Below, one piece after another: positions 24,118-35,654 of a DNA stretch of 64,000 bases. Position 1 is the stretch's first letter, and every line of letters starts with the position of its first letter. The notes beneath the pieces were generated by a model. It had not been told where the DNA came from, did no database searches, and worked only from the letters and a program-made list of their open reading frames with translations. The position numbers were made by a program, and so were the translations under genes. The DNA is taken from positions 26,312,758-26,376,757 of the forward strand of contig NC_016135.3 of the NCBI RefSeq assembly GCF_000005505.3, read 5' to 3'. The stretch comes from Brachypodium distachyon (Eukaryota > Streptophyta > Magnoliopsida > Poales > Poaceae).

Positions 24118-26160
24118 TGGCGATATGGAGACTGGACAGAGCAAAGACGGAGAGGAATCAACCGAGGACACTGCTCTGCTCTTTGTTGCTGAATGCTCAC
24201 TCTCTCCTCTATAAATTGGTGACGGCAGGGACAAAACGCAACACGGTACCTGCATTTCTGACGTATTGGCAAAACACCCCCATTTCGAAACTTCAAAATG
24301 CCACGTTGATGATCACATTAGAGTGATTGAAACCTAAGCAGGCACCATTATGCAAACATGCTGAAAGCTTGAGTACAATTAGTTCCTGGACCATAACATC
24401 ACATGTGCGTGAATGAGTGAGAGCAAAAACACAATGTCTAGCCTAGCGAGTGTACAATTATTAGGTAGGGTATAGGGAACAGCAACATTTGGCTACTTGC
24501 TGTTGCTGTCCTGTAGCTGTAGGCCTCTCTTCTTCTTTTTTCTCATGTGATATCCCAGCTGAAAAACCTGACAAGAAAACACATGAGGACCCCCGGCAGT
24601 TGAGCACCAGCAGCAGCCTGCAGTCACCAAGAGCCAAGCAGCCAGCGTTACCACCACCGACCCTTTGAATCTTTGGTGCGTGTCGATCTGAGGAATACTG
24701 GGCTTATCTTGTGCGTGCATGTTTGGTTGGCCATTTGGTGCTGCTAATTGGCAGCTTTCATGTGACCCTGTTTACTCTTTCAGTAAGGCTATACATTTCT
24801 GAGCCGGAGGTTGAAGTTTGAGCTACCTATCACAAGATTTGAGAGCCGATGGCTACTTGGGTGCCCAACACTCCAGCAGCGAGAAGGCAAATTCCAAATC
24901 TGTGTCTCTCCATGGACATTTGTAGATTGGAGCTACGGTTGGCAGTATGTGCTGCTACAACGCTATGGTACTATTTGTAAAGTTGATACGATTTGGTATT
25001 AATTTTCATTCTGATTAGAGTATCTGATGACACGGTATATATGCGGGGCTCGAGACGGAGGAGGTCAAGCTCAGGAATGCTTCTTTTATCAGACCTGTCT
25101 TGTCTCTTGCTAGCCGCGGAGCTGTCCAGTTTTCTGGACTCTATACGGCCGGGGACGGACAGGTCAGCTAGAATAACATATCAGCAGTAACCGATAGCGT
25201 TGTGGTCTCCGACGTGTCAACCTGGAGTTAACGACGGCATCTCTAATTAATTCGTTTCGTATATATTATCTGTGTCTTTTGATATATGTTCAGAAAACTC
25301 GAAGCAACAAATGTGTTTTCTGAACATATTCTGGCATCACTGTACTAGGGACTACTCATCTTGTTTGCCGGTTAGCTGAATTTAAAAGGAGGAGGTTGGT
25401 TAGCAACAAATTAAACTACTGTAGTACATATATTGATCATCAATGATCGATCATCTGAACAACATCTGACAGATTCCTTTGTCAAAATAAACTGATATTA
25501 TCGATCGGTTTACTCGAACGGCAGTCGTGTAGTCCCCCAAAATCAGGGCGCTTTCTGTGACCTGCATGCGTGTGATAAAACCTTTCGCTTTTGCTTCTGT
25601 TTGCTTGTCTGCATGCATAAACCCATCCAATCAGACTATAACACGCTCCTTAAAGCATCATGAAGCTGCATCTCGAGACACCCCAAACCCTCTCTGCCTC
25701 TCTGGTGCTTGCTTAACGTACCTAAACCAAACAAGCTCGTGTAACTGGCGGCCGAGCCGGAATTAGTCAAAGGCCCATGCAGCCAGCGCTGTTTTGCTTG
25801 CGCCGGCTTCTGCGCGTGCAGGTCGGTCGACTTTGCACTTGCAGTGCTCGATCGGGGGGGGGGGGGGGGGGTCGAGTCCGTATCATCAGTGCGTTATTGA
25901 CCACTGGAACAGGACAGGAGACAGCATCATTGTTGAGAAACTCGAAGGGGATCGATCGAGAGACCCAACCACCGACGCGACCGATCGATGGTATGCGATG
26001 GCCGGACGCTGATTTGACACGATCGACCGAGCGAGCGATCTTCACCACTTTCTCTCAATCCTTCACACGGTTTATAATGAGAGGAGATCAGAGATCGAGA
26101 CCACACGTAATGCTTGCCTATAGGTAGGTCAACAAACTTATCCTCGATTGAACTTCTTCT
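24118..26160. other. Intergenic 24.1-26.2 kb
   Basis: No supported gene. A minus frame at 24720-24493 (75 aa) has one hydrophobic segment but no recognised family or splice partner. A pure G-run of about 18 lies at 25855-25872. The rest contains only short low-content frames. Confidence 0.4.
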
Positions 26161-26161
26161 G

Positions 26162-26612
26162 GTACAAAGTTTGTTTGTTTTACTACGAGAAATACCTGGC
26201 AAAAAAATACTAGTAGCACAACCAAGATGAACAGTTGAACACAGTTTCAACTACTACACCTGTTTGGAAATAATACGCCCAGGTGGGACACCTTACTGCT
26301 CCAGCCATTGGTCGGTGAGTAGTGCTGCTGGCCGCTGGATTAATGGGGCGGTGCATGGCTTCTGCGGCTGTCTCCATCTCACGGTCCAAGTTACACTCGA
26401 AACAGCGCCCAACTACAAAGTTTGTTCCCTCAAAAAAAAAAACTCCAGTACAAAGTTTGTTTGTTTTACTACGAGAAATACTGCACGACCTTTTGCATGA
26501 AAAAAAAGGATGGTTTTGCAGTTTTGCTCCTTCTTCTTTTTTGCATGGTTTTTGCGGTTTTGCTGGATCCGCGTCGAACAGTTTTTTTTTTTGGAGAATC
26601 CGCGTCGAACAG
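26162..26612. repeat. Cluster of short direct repeats
   Basis: A 34-bp unit (GTACAAAGTTTGTTTGTTTT plus ACTACGAGAAATAC) is identical at 26162-26195 and 26448-26481, and a partial third copy (CTACAAAGTTTGTT) lies at about 26412. A 15-bp unit ATCCGCGTCGAACAG is repeated at 26567-26581 and 26598-26612 around a T-run. This looks like a small retroposition or slippage hot spot of unknown origin. Confidence 0.65.
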
Positions 26613-29321
26613 CTGTGCGTGGGTTGGGTGGACACTGGGCGTTCATCAATTCGAGGCCCATGCCGCTTGATTATGCAGGCCCATTAACGAGCGATGCATG
26701 CATCTGCTTTTAGATTGTCTCTATCTGACCACCGCAGGTTCCACTAAAAGGCAAGCCTGGTGATCGCAGTTGTCTTGATCATCGACTTATCGTACACCTT
26801 GCATTGACCCTCATTTACATTTTCCATGCTAGATATAAACATTTGTCTGCAGGCTGCTCACCTAAATGCACGACTCAGGCGAGTGCTTTATATCCCTTTA
26901 ATCAAAGCGATTATTTCAAGCACAGACGGACACCCCGATAAATAGAGTAGCAGGGTCATATTGAATGTGCTTAATTTGGAGGGGTTAATACTGTATATAT
27001 AACGAACTGACCAAAAGATCATTCAATTAAAAAGACCTGCTAGGCCGGCCCCAACCCAATGCAACCAAATTGAGTAGTCCGAGCTAGCAGAGCGTGACAG
27101 CCAACGGCAGAACGACTATCATACTCAGTACTGCTACTGCATAGATTAAATATAGCGATCAATATAGTTAGCTCTAGCTTGTATACATGGGTCCTCGTAA
27201 AGGATAGCCGAGTGCGGCCAGTTTTTGTTAGCAGTTCCACCACATTATATATCCTCATGATGATACCTAGCGTGCTAGCTATGGATAATAATCCATGCAT
27301 GGTATTAACAGCGTATACATTCTTTTGAAGACTATATATACCCCCAAAAAAGTAACCCCACGTATATATTGGCGGATTAGCTGATGGAGTATATATAATC
27401 CATGTACTCCGATCATTTCGATGCAGCTAGTCAACGAATTGAAGCCACAAAGTATATGTTGCTAAAGCTGAACAGTGTAGCGCATGACATGATAACAGAT
27501 TGACACAAGTGCTAGTCAACGAAATTGAAGCCACAAAGTCTCAACCAAATTGCTCCGATCCATCGATCCCCCCCTACCATGCATGTTGGATTACGCTATA
27601 ACACACAAGGACGACCTGTCTAGTTCAAACTCCACCACTCATGTACAGCTACGTGCTGTGTACCACTCATCATACACAGTGGAGTGTACTATATAGTGTA
27701 GTGCTCCAGTACGAGTACGCACGTAGGAAAGAGCTAGCAGCCTACTAGCCAGCACGGAAGAAAAATCAAACCTCGCATTCTGCACACGCGTACCAAGAGA
27801 CTACTGAAGCGTCGACAAGTACATGCAGGGTCTCTGTATCAACTCTCAACGTACAAGCACGGGTACTAGCTACGTTGCGTACGTACAAGAGTACGTCCAT
27901 GTCAATCTCTCTAGCTAGCTAGCCTGCGTAGAGCAAAGGACCATATACACAGATGTACTGGATGCCCATGCATGCAAGCTACTATAGCCATAACATATAG
28001 GCCGCCATAAAGCTCAACCTGAACCGGAGCCACGGCAGCTAGATCGAGTAGCTTGCTTCGGCTCCAGGCAACACGCACCGGCGTTGCTCCGATCTCGTGA
28101 TCTCGTCTCAATTAGCTAATTTGCTATAGCTAATTAAGCAACAAACCGGCCGGCCGAAACTGTAGGAAACAGCCCGGATCGAGTCCCGGCCGGCCGGATC
28201 GATCCAAAGGTTTCTTTGGCTGTTTCCGCCGCTGATCTCTCCCAAGTCTTCCACACATGCACATAGGCAATCTTTCCCCTGACCCGGCCCTTTCTGTCCC
28301 CTGCTTCATCCTCCATCATGGAAGGAAGCTGCGGCTACTTAATTAATTTCCCTAACATCTTTTAACATTTTTTTTCTTCTTGTCGCTCTAGATACACTCT
28401 GTAGTCTGTACTCTGTACGTAACAGGAGTAGTTCTGTCTCTCTCTCTCATCGATCTGGCCTACATACTTGTATCAGAAGCAAAATGGCCGGGGTGGCCAT
28501 AAAACTTCGTCTGTCTGGTCGATAGAGTCTCTCTCTCTCTCCATTTATGAACAATGATGCTCGTATATTTATTGGCATCTAAAAGGAGGGGCGAGCGAGG
28601 AAGTGGCATGGGGTTGCAGGTTGCAACAATCCGCAGGCCTTTTCGAAAGCCCGTTTTGACCGTGCCACACGAGTCAGCATATGCATTTCCTTGGCGCGTT
28701 ACCTTGAGCCGGCTCCGACGATTACAGTACGAACTGACCAAATGAACGAAGAGTACAGTTACGTATACCCCGTCGACATGTTTAGTATTGTGCGACAGTA
28801 AAGCTGACTTTCTACAACACTGTGTGCTTCCACATTCCACAGTCAGACTGTATTCTTTTTTCCTTGGCACTGCATCTTGAAGTAAATCTTTGATGATATA
28901 CATGCATGTATCATGTATGCTTAGTTTGATTGGCCCTTGAGATGCATGCAGGAAGCAGAAGTAACTTTTCAACTTACCTGTAATTAGCGTTGCACTTTTA
29001 CCTTATGGTGTCAAGCTGAAGCCAGCCTCCAGATCATAATCCATGGAGGCAGACAGGGGAGGAGTGAGAGAGCAGAGAGCCCCTACTCACCAAACTTTCC
29101 ATTTCGTCCCCACCTTTTCCCGTCCGAGAAAAGTTGCCTTGCGCGCGCGGGTGTTTCCCCCGCTCTCTCCCTCTCTCTCTCAAGCTCGAGACAGTGGCAG
29201 GGAGGAGCAGAGAATTGAAGATCCTTAAATGCGGTTTGGTGGCATCCCCCCACTGGCCCTGGCCCCTTTGGCCTGCCTGCGCGCCCGGATGGGTGCAACA
29301 CTGCTTCGCCACCCCCACCTA
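26613..29321. other. Intergenic 26.6-29.3 kb
   Basis: Large intergenic tract rich in TAGCTAGC, CATGCATG and GTACGTAC palindromes, as is common upstream of grass developmental genes. No coding frame, microRNA sequence known to me or transposon border was recognised. It is probably the regulatory region of the downstream CLE gene. Confidence 0.4.
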
Positions 29322-29328
29322 CATAAAA
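29322..29328 (+). promoter_or_regulatory. Candidate TATA element of the CLE gene
   Basis: CATAAAA in a CCTACATAAAACCCC context lies 300 bp before the ATG, downstream of a CT-rich tract. It is the best TATA-like site for this gene. Confidence 0.35.
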
Positions 29329-29627
29329 CCCCCGCCCTTCCCTGTTTCCACTGCGAGAGGAGGAGAAGAAAACCAGCTGCCTGCTGGCCAAATCTACAAC
29401 ACCTACACTGTAGCCAGCCAGCCAGCCAAGCCATTGAGATTGAGAGCCATTCCTCCTTTTAGTTTTACCCCGCTTTGACTCCACTCTACCCCCGGCTACT
29501 CCAGCTAGCTTCTTCCTCTCCCACACGCCAATACTCCTACATTCACTTGCCTGCAAAGCTTGCAGCTTTGCTAGCGCGCGCGCGCACCGCCGTCCGATTC
29601 TTCTTCCATCGACCGTTCCGTCCGTCG

Positions 29628-29972
29628 ATGAGGCGGAGGCAGCGGCGGTGGTCTCGCGCGGCCTTCGTCGCCGTCGTCGCGTGCTTCTTCTTCCTGCTCC
29701 TCGCCGCGGCGCGCGCCGAGTCTGCGTCGTCGCCGCGTCCGGAACGCGCACGGCGTCTTCTGCTGCTGCTGGCGGAGAGCGAGGGATCCGCCGCGGCGAG
29801 TGTTGGCGCCGGAGAAGAAGGCGGGCCGCGGAGGAGCGCGTTCGACGCGGTGGTGGAGGGGCTCGTCAGCATCGGGCTCGGCCGCCGGTGGCGCGCCGGC
29901 GGCGGCGAGCAGCTGGTGGCCGACGACAAGCGGCGCGTGCCCACGGGGCCCAACCCGCTGCACAACAGATGA
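29628..29972 (+). CDS. CLE peptide precursor, 114 aa, single exon
   Basis: The ATG at 29628 gives MRRRQRRW, then a hydrophobic signal anchor (AFVAVVACFFFLLLAAA, residues about 11-28), a variable region, and the CLE motif at the extreme C-terminus: RRVPTGPNPLHN (residues 102-113) followed by one Arg and a stop. The motif has every consensus position of an A-type CLE (Arg1, Val3, Pro4, Gly6, Pro7, Asn8, Pro9, His11) and is closest to Arabidopsis CLE8/CLE12-type peptides, with Pro4 and Pro7 as hydroxylation sites. CLE peptides are processed, secreted and bound by CLV1/BAM-type LRR receptor kinases to set stem-cell or organ identity; which organ cannot be told. An upstream in-frame ATG at 29475 would bury the signal peptide and is less likely. 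Confidence 0.92.
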   Translation: MRRRQRRWSRAAFVAVVACFFFLLLAAARAESASSPRPERARRLLLLLAESEGSAAASVGAGEEGGPRRSAFDAVVEGLVSIGLGRRWRAGGGEQLVADDKRRVPTGPNPLHNR

Positions 29973-31689
29973 GTACTTTGGTGCCGCGTGGCTAATCGCC
30001 TGTTAGCTAGCTAGTACTAGCACTTAGCCGTCCAGCGACACTGCTGGGCGTCATGCGTGCGGGGCGACGGGGAGGAGAAGAACGGGAAGGAGAGGAGAGG
30101 AGCCTGTAGTATTATTTCCCTTCTGCTTCCCTTTCTTCTCTTCCCCAACTCCCCTCTTTTTTTTTAGCTTTTTGTTGCTTGGTTGATCTCTTTTTACCTC
30201 ATGTTTTCTTGTAATTTTTGATTGGTTTGTGAAGTGGACAGCGAAGCTATTCTGTTGATTGAAAGAGATAGATATATGAGTATACTTCTTCTTGATTGCC
30301 CTAGCATCTTTACGATTTACCTGTGATTTCACATTTCTATGGACCGTCTGGTTCTGCATGTTCTTCCTGTGATTTCATATTTATATTTTACCTTACATCT
30401 TTTCCGCGAAATGTTGATTGTGTTGATACATTGATGAGTACATATGCTTGCATGTTCTTGCCTGTAACTGTCCTTGCTAAGGCTAATTTACCTTATTTCT
30501 GGGCCGTAAACTGTTGGAGCAAGCCTGGATTTTATCATTAGTTAGTTTTGTATACTTTTGCGCGCTCAATTCTTCTGGAGAAAATGGAGTACACCTGGTG
30601 CACGGGGGAGTAGGAAAAGCTTGGACAAGAAATAGCCGTGGATTGAAGGATACGATATCGTTCCGAAAAGGGAGGGGGTGGATTGCACGGAGTCTTCTGG
30701 GAGAAGTTTCAGAGAAAGTTAGTCTTCGAAAAGCTGGGATGAACACAGAAATTCTTCCTTTCAAAAAATGATGATGAGGGCCTTAATCGATCACCTCTCG
30801 ATGGGGAATGCACTATGAGCCTTAATTTCGGAGTGCCCAGCCCTTTTTTTTTCAATTGCCCCTTCTGTCATTTTTTTCAGCAGAATTCCTTTCATGTGTG
30901 ATGAACAGAGGATCGACTTAGGGGGCAAGCTCTTGCTGATTTTAAAAGTATGCTGCTATATGCATTTACTCCACTGTTTTTCTTTCGAAACGTATAAGAC
31001 TATATAAGCTACTGTAGAAAAATAAAGACACAAGACAAAGTTCCTCGTAATTATACAGACTTCCAAGAAAAAGAAAACATACGCAAAGTTGTGTACCAAA
31101 TCGATGGAAATGAAAAATAACCCAATTAGCCCAAATTTAATTGTAGCCATTTTTGCAGCTTCTGCCGAACGAGTTCCATACTTCCATCGATACATCCTGC
31201 TACGTGATCGCTTCGATGGCCATGCGATTTGATGGCCGTAATCGCCCCCACGTACGATCAGTCGATCACAAATCTAGCTAATCGATCATCCTACATCATC
31301 CTTCTGTTGTCAACTCTGTCAGCATCGACAAGAACGGGACGCCGGCAGTGTCACCGTTGCGGGGGCTGCTCTTGCTTGCTTAAATCTGATGAAGTGGCGC
31401 GCGCGGCGCGATATACATGAGGGGTTTGATTGATGGCTGAGATGTCGTCTCGATTATTTGCCATCAAAATCATCGATCCGTTGCCATCTATAGTATCATG
31501 ACCCTCGATGGTCCTATGGAAGGTTTGATTGATAAGCTAAGCCCGAACGATGGGTGCCGTCACGTGACACGTACACGGCTCGTGTTCTAATCTGAGCCGA
31601 TCGAGAGACGGCGTCAATCAAAGGCTGCACTGCACGGCCGCACGAGGCATGCACATCACCTGCCGTGGCACCCGCGCGACCAGTAAAAG
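29973..31689. other. CLE 3' flank and intergenic
   Basis: The first 300-400 bp are the probable CLE 3'UTR. No other gene or repeat border is recognised up to the inverted-repeat element. Confidence 0.4.
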
Positions 31690-32439
31690 TAAAAGTTCGA
31701 GTAACGTCCATTTTAAACCCTGTGATGTAGAGGTGGACCCAATCGAACTCTGACATGCAAATCACTGAACTTAGCACCCTAAACTCTCAAATCCCGGTCA
31801 TTAGTGTCCTTAAGTGGTTTGCCAAACAGGGATCCATGCTCCCACAGCCACCGAACTGTTCAAAATGAACACTTCAGAAGAAAAAAAGACAAAAGAGAGA
31901 CTCGATCGAAATTGATACCAACGAGAAAAATTAACTGGAAGTTGAGCTTATCAACGCATCCACACAGGCATAATACCTTCTTCCAGGATTTCGCGGACTC
32001 CATGAAATTCACCTCGGCGCCTTCACGCCGGCAGTACTTCGTTGGCTCATACTCCATCGGATTTTCACGATACGGCACCGACGAACGCCTATCTCGATCC
32101 CACGGTGCCTCTCCGCCATCGACGACCACCGCTCGACACAGACCCGGATGACATCTCCACCGCCGCCGACTGCGGGACGCGAATCCTAGTTTTTTTTCCC
32201 CGAATTTCAAACTGTTAGTTTCTTATTTCGAAGCGGTAAATCTTCTTATCTAGCGTGGCCTAAACAATCCTAGCTTAGACCCTGCCACGTCAGCAATCCC
32301 GAGGGTAATCCTACTTAAGGACACTAATGACCGGGATTTGAGAGTTTACGGTGTTAAGTTCAGGGATTTGCATGTCAGGATTCGATTGGGTCCACCTTTA
32401 CAAGCACAGGGTTTAAAATGGAATTCACTCTAAAAGTTT
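31690..32439. mobile_element. Mutator-like inverted-repeat element 3, 732 bp, 9-bp target duplication
   Basis: Positions 31699-31815 and 32313-32430 are inverted copies (about 117 bp, close to 88% identical), sharing CCATTTTAAACCCTGTG and CAAATCCCGGTCATTAGTGT. The ends are GAGTAACG and its near-complement. TAAAAGTTC (31690-31698) and TAAAAGTTT (32431-32439) form a 9-bp duplication with one mismatch, the length typical of Mutator-like elements. The GC-richer core holds a minus frame (32210-31860, 116 aa) of unknown nature, possibly captured sequence. Confidence 0.82.
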
Positions 32440-33426
32440 GTGCGTCACCTGTCGAAAACGAAGTTTTTCTAATTTGCACTTGACAGCGCACGTCTGAAAC
32501 CTGAAGGGTTTTTTTTTTTCGAGCGCCTGAAACCTGAAGTTGGGAGGCTGGGATCACCGACGAAAAGAGAACGGGGTGTTAAAAAATCATGATGGATTGT
32601 CAGTCGCGAACCGTTTCAGATTAGTTTGAGCTTGCAGGAGCGAATTCCGGTGGCCTGTAAAATTTACAAGTATATAAACCCGCGCACAAATCACCGATTC
32701 CCGCATGGGGGGCTCTTGACCGCGTGTCAACTCGGGACACACGGCGCCGTACTCCTTGGTCCTTGCCATTGCAATTGGCAGCAGCAGCAACAGTACCCGC
32801 GCCACCCGGAGAGGAAGAAGCTCCCTAAAAATTGAAGACGCGACAGTGCAGTGCGCACCATGAATTGCTACATGCACAGATGGTACGTGCGTACGCGCTT
32901 CAGACTTGCACTAAGTAGTGCCGTTAGTTAGACCGACGGTCGGTCGAGCCAGTCGACGGACGACGACAGAAGGCCGGGGTACAGGGTACCACGTAGGAGC
33001 AGCTAGCAGGGCAGAAGCAGGGGTTGGAGACTGGTGCAAGATTTATGGAGGACAGGACTGTCAGGAACACCATGATGCCCCGGCGGAAAACTTTTACGCC
33101 CCGACGACGATGTGGACGGCTGATTCGGAGGGTTCGACGGGGTCAAATTAACAAAGGGGGACTTTTCGTTTTGGAGGGTGGTGAAGGGGAACTGACCCTG
33201 GGAACCTGGGTTGAGTCAATGTCATCGACCGTTGCGTTTGCCCTCTGCTTCCCGCAAGCAGTAGCAGCAGTATCCGTACATACGGCCCTAGTGCTGCAAG
33301 CCTCTGCAACGCGCACCGGCTCAAAACGAGACGCTTCTTGTATAATCAAGGTCAAACGTGTCTGGAACTCAGGTCCGACTCGGGATTCGTTTTTTCAGAC
33401 ACCAGTGAAGAAGAGACGTTGCACAT
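32440..33426. other. Intergenic, no gene recognised
   Basis: Short frames only, none with a recognisable domain. A T-run lies at 32510-32520. Confidence 0.4.
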
Positions 33427-33825
33427 ATCAACCGGTTCTGTATTTTTTTTTTGAAACGATAGTGTTATATTAATCAAAAGCCAGAGTTTTACGATCACGC
33501 TCCAAGCACACAGGGAGGGACAGTATCCCTCAAAACACCACCTCCTGGCGAGTCTAAACCGAACTGCGCAATCTCATGCGCAACTACATTATGGGAACGG
33601 CTTGTAAACTTGAACTGAATGCCAGGGTCAAAGAGAATAAGGTGCTTGATTTCCTGAACGACTGGCCGAAGAGAGGATCTCGTAACTGAAGCCTCATCCA
33701 GAACTGTGACAAGGTTTTGGCAATCACTTTCAACAACCAGAGACAGAGAGGTGAGGGCTGTGGCAAATTTTACTACTTCCTCCGATCCTAAATTTTACAA
33801 TTTCATCCGATCAACCGGTTCTATA
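33427..33825 (-). mobile_element. 5'-truncated LINE with RNase H-like remnant, 16-bp target duplication
   Basis: ATCAACCGGTTCTGTA (33427-33442) and ATCAACCGGTTCTATA (33810-33825) are a 16-bp duplication with one difference. Between them, on the minus strand, lies the 3' end of a plant LINE, ending in a poly(A) (T-run at 33443-33453). The translated remnant reads LVVESDCQNLVTVLDEAS, RSSLRPVVQEIKHL, FKFTSRSHNVVAHEIAQFGL and VPPCVLGA then stop, the C-terminal RNase H domain (RVT_3 type) of grass LINEs. Everything 5' of it is missing. Confidence 0.85.
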
Positions 33826-33844
33826 TTACTGCTTTTGTAGTTTA

Positions 33845-33960
33845 CTGCTTCTTCCGATTCTAAATTTTTGTCTCAAATTTGTTCAAATATAGATGTATCT
33901 ATTTTTAAAAAACGTCTAAATATATTTAATATTTCGACAACAATTTAGGATCGGAGAGAG
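33845..33960. mobile_element. Stowaway-type MITE
   Basis: The ends CTGCTTCTTCCGATTCTAAATT and AATTTAGGATCGGAGAGAG are inverted copies, and TA lies on both sides. The core contains ATGTATCTATTTTTAAAAAACG, shared with the other copies. Confidence 0.75.
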
Positions 33961-34692
33961 TACCGTGATGAATTCAGGTTTTAATGCGGCAGTGCCGTGC
34001 TGATCTTCTTCCACTACGTATTCGCTAATACTATGATGGTACTAGTTGAAGAATCGTATCCCTGTCTCACCGATGCAGCAAGAACGGGGATACCGAATCG
34101 ACCGATCGATCCACCAGGAGAATCAAAAGGAAAATCAATCGTACGTGCAGCCGCATGCATTCCAAGATACTAAAGTCTTCTAGTATCGAAGGGAGGGTCC
34201 ATGATGCCATGAAACTGCCATTACCACGTCTGCTATCCTGTTAATGCGTCTGCGATCACTGCGCGCGAGCGACTCCATTATTAAGCTGAGGCGCAGGCGT
34301 CAGCTAAATCTGAGTAAATAACGCCTCTACTGCTGAGTGCTCAGGGGGAAGCTTTTGAGGATCCGGGGTTCAGACACGCCAGTAAAATCAGTGGTACAAA
34401 TCGGTACGCCAATAAATGCTGTACTAAGTAAGATTCGCTTTTAAGGGGAAACATAATTGAAAACGGGGGAGTAAATGCTCTTCTCCTTTGTCGCGCTATG
34501 CCGGTTGCCTCGGGGCAAACGAAGAGCAGGGAGGGACCGAGGGAAAGGGATGCATAGTACCTGACAGGGCAAGACGAGCAGCGTGGATTTCCTGTGGAGC
34601 ACACCAAGTAGGCACTCGCAGTCACGAATTAGTGTTGCACGCAAACACTGAATGAAAAGGATGATGCAGTATGGTTCGACGAATTAGAGTAG
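33961..34692. other. Intergenic, no gene recognised
   Basis: Nothing beyond short uninformative frames. Confidence 0.4.
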
Positions 34693-34694
34693 TA

Positions 34695-34807
34695 ATTTCT
34701 CCAAGCCTAAATTGTTGTTGAAATATTATATGTATCTAAACGTTTTTTAAGAATAGATACATTTGTATTTGGATAAATTTAAGTCAAGAATTTAGGATCA
34801 GAAGGAG
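34695..34807. mobile_element. Stowaway-type MITE, left end eroded
   Basis: The right end AATTTAGGATCAGAAGGAG followed by TA pairs imperfectly with CTCCAAGCCTAAATT on the left. The core ATGTATCTAAACGTTTTTTA is shared with the copy at 51031-51128. Confidence 0.7.
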
Positions 34808-35654
34808 TATAAGGATTGTTGGAACATCGTAAACTTGTTACCCATGTTGCTGAAATTTGTAAGTACCGTTTTGCCGTGCAATCCCGTGTTTACGTGGAGA
34901 TTATACTCAACCGGGGAGAGTTTTATGGGCAATAAGTTTACGATGGCTCGGCTAGGCTAGGCTAGAGCAGAGGAAGACTCGCCCGCAAACAAAAAAATAA
35001 AGAAAAGAAAGAAAGAAAGAGCAGAGGAAGACTGACACTGACTAGCTGGCTACAGACCTTAGAGTCAGCGAGTAGGTGAACGCAAGGTCAAAGCTAGCCG
35101 AAGGCCGGCCGGATGATCTTGACCATGATTTTACCTACGCCTGTGTCCACTGTCGTTGAGACGTTGAGCGTATCGACGCAATGAAAGGGCGTGCCAAGTA
35201 TATCTGGCTCGTCATGTCTTGTCCTGCTGCTTCCTTGTAGCTAGCCTACACTAGTTTGTATAGCTGCATACTGAAACTTCTTGGAAATTCCAACCACTAT
35301 TTTGGATCTTGCTCTGTCAATGCGACGGCGATCAGAGCCATCGTAGCTAGCTAGCACCTGAGACAGAGCGCAGCTGTTACAAATAAAATTTCGATGATTA
35401 GCATCTTTATTATTTTCTCATCTGGACTGAACTAGCAAAACAATTACTCCGCACACTATTTTATTCCAGAAATCTAGCACACTTTACTGAGTACTTAAGT
35501 GGACAGTCTCGTCTAAAAAATGTCCATGTGTATATCTATGCTGTACAAGAAAAGCCAAGGAAAGTAAACAAAACAAATCTTCGCAAAAATGCCAGTTGGG
35601 CATCCCATTATCCATGCTGCATCAGCAAAATGCCACGGGGTCCATGTCCATGGA
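34808..35654. other. Intergenic and 3' flank of the receptor-like kinase
   Basis: No gene recognised. A GAAAGAAAGAAAG run lies at about 35004-35018. The part after about 35400 may be the kinase 3'UTR. Confidence 0.4.

Noticed and set aside
24493..24720. Minus-strand 75-aa frame with one hydrophobic segment
   Set aside because: Considered as a further secreted peptide, but it has no proper N-terminal signal, no recognisable mature peptide and an uninformative C-terminus.
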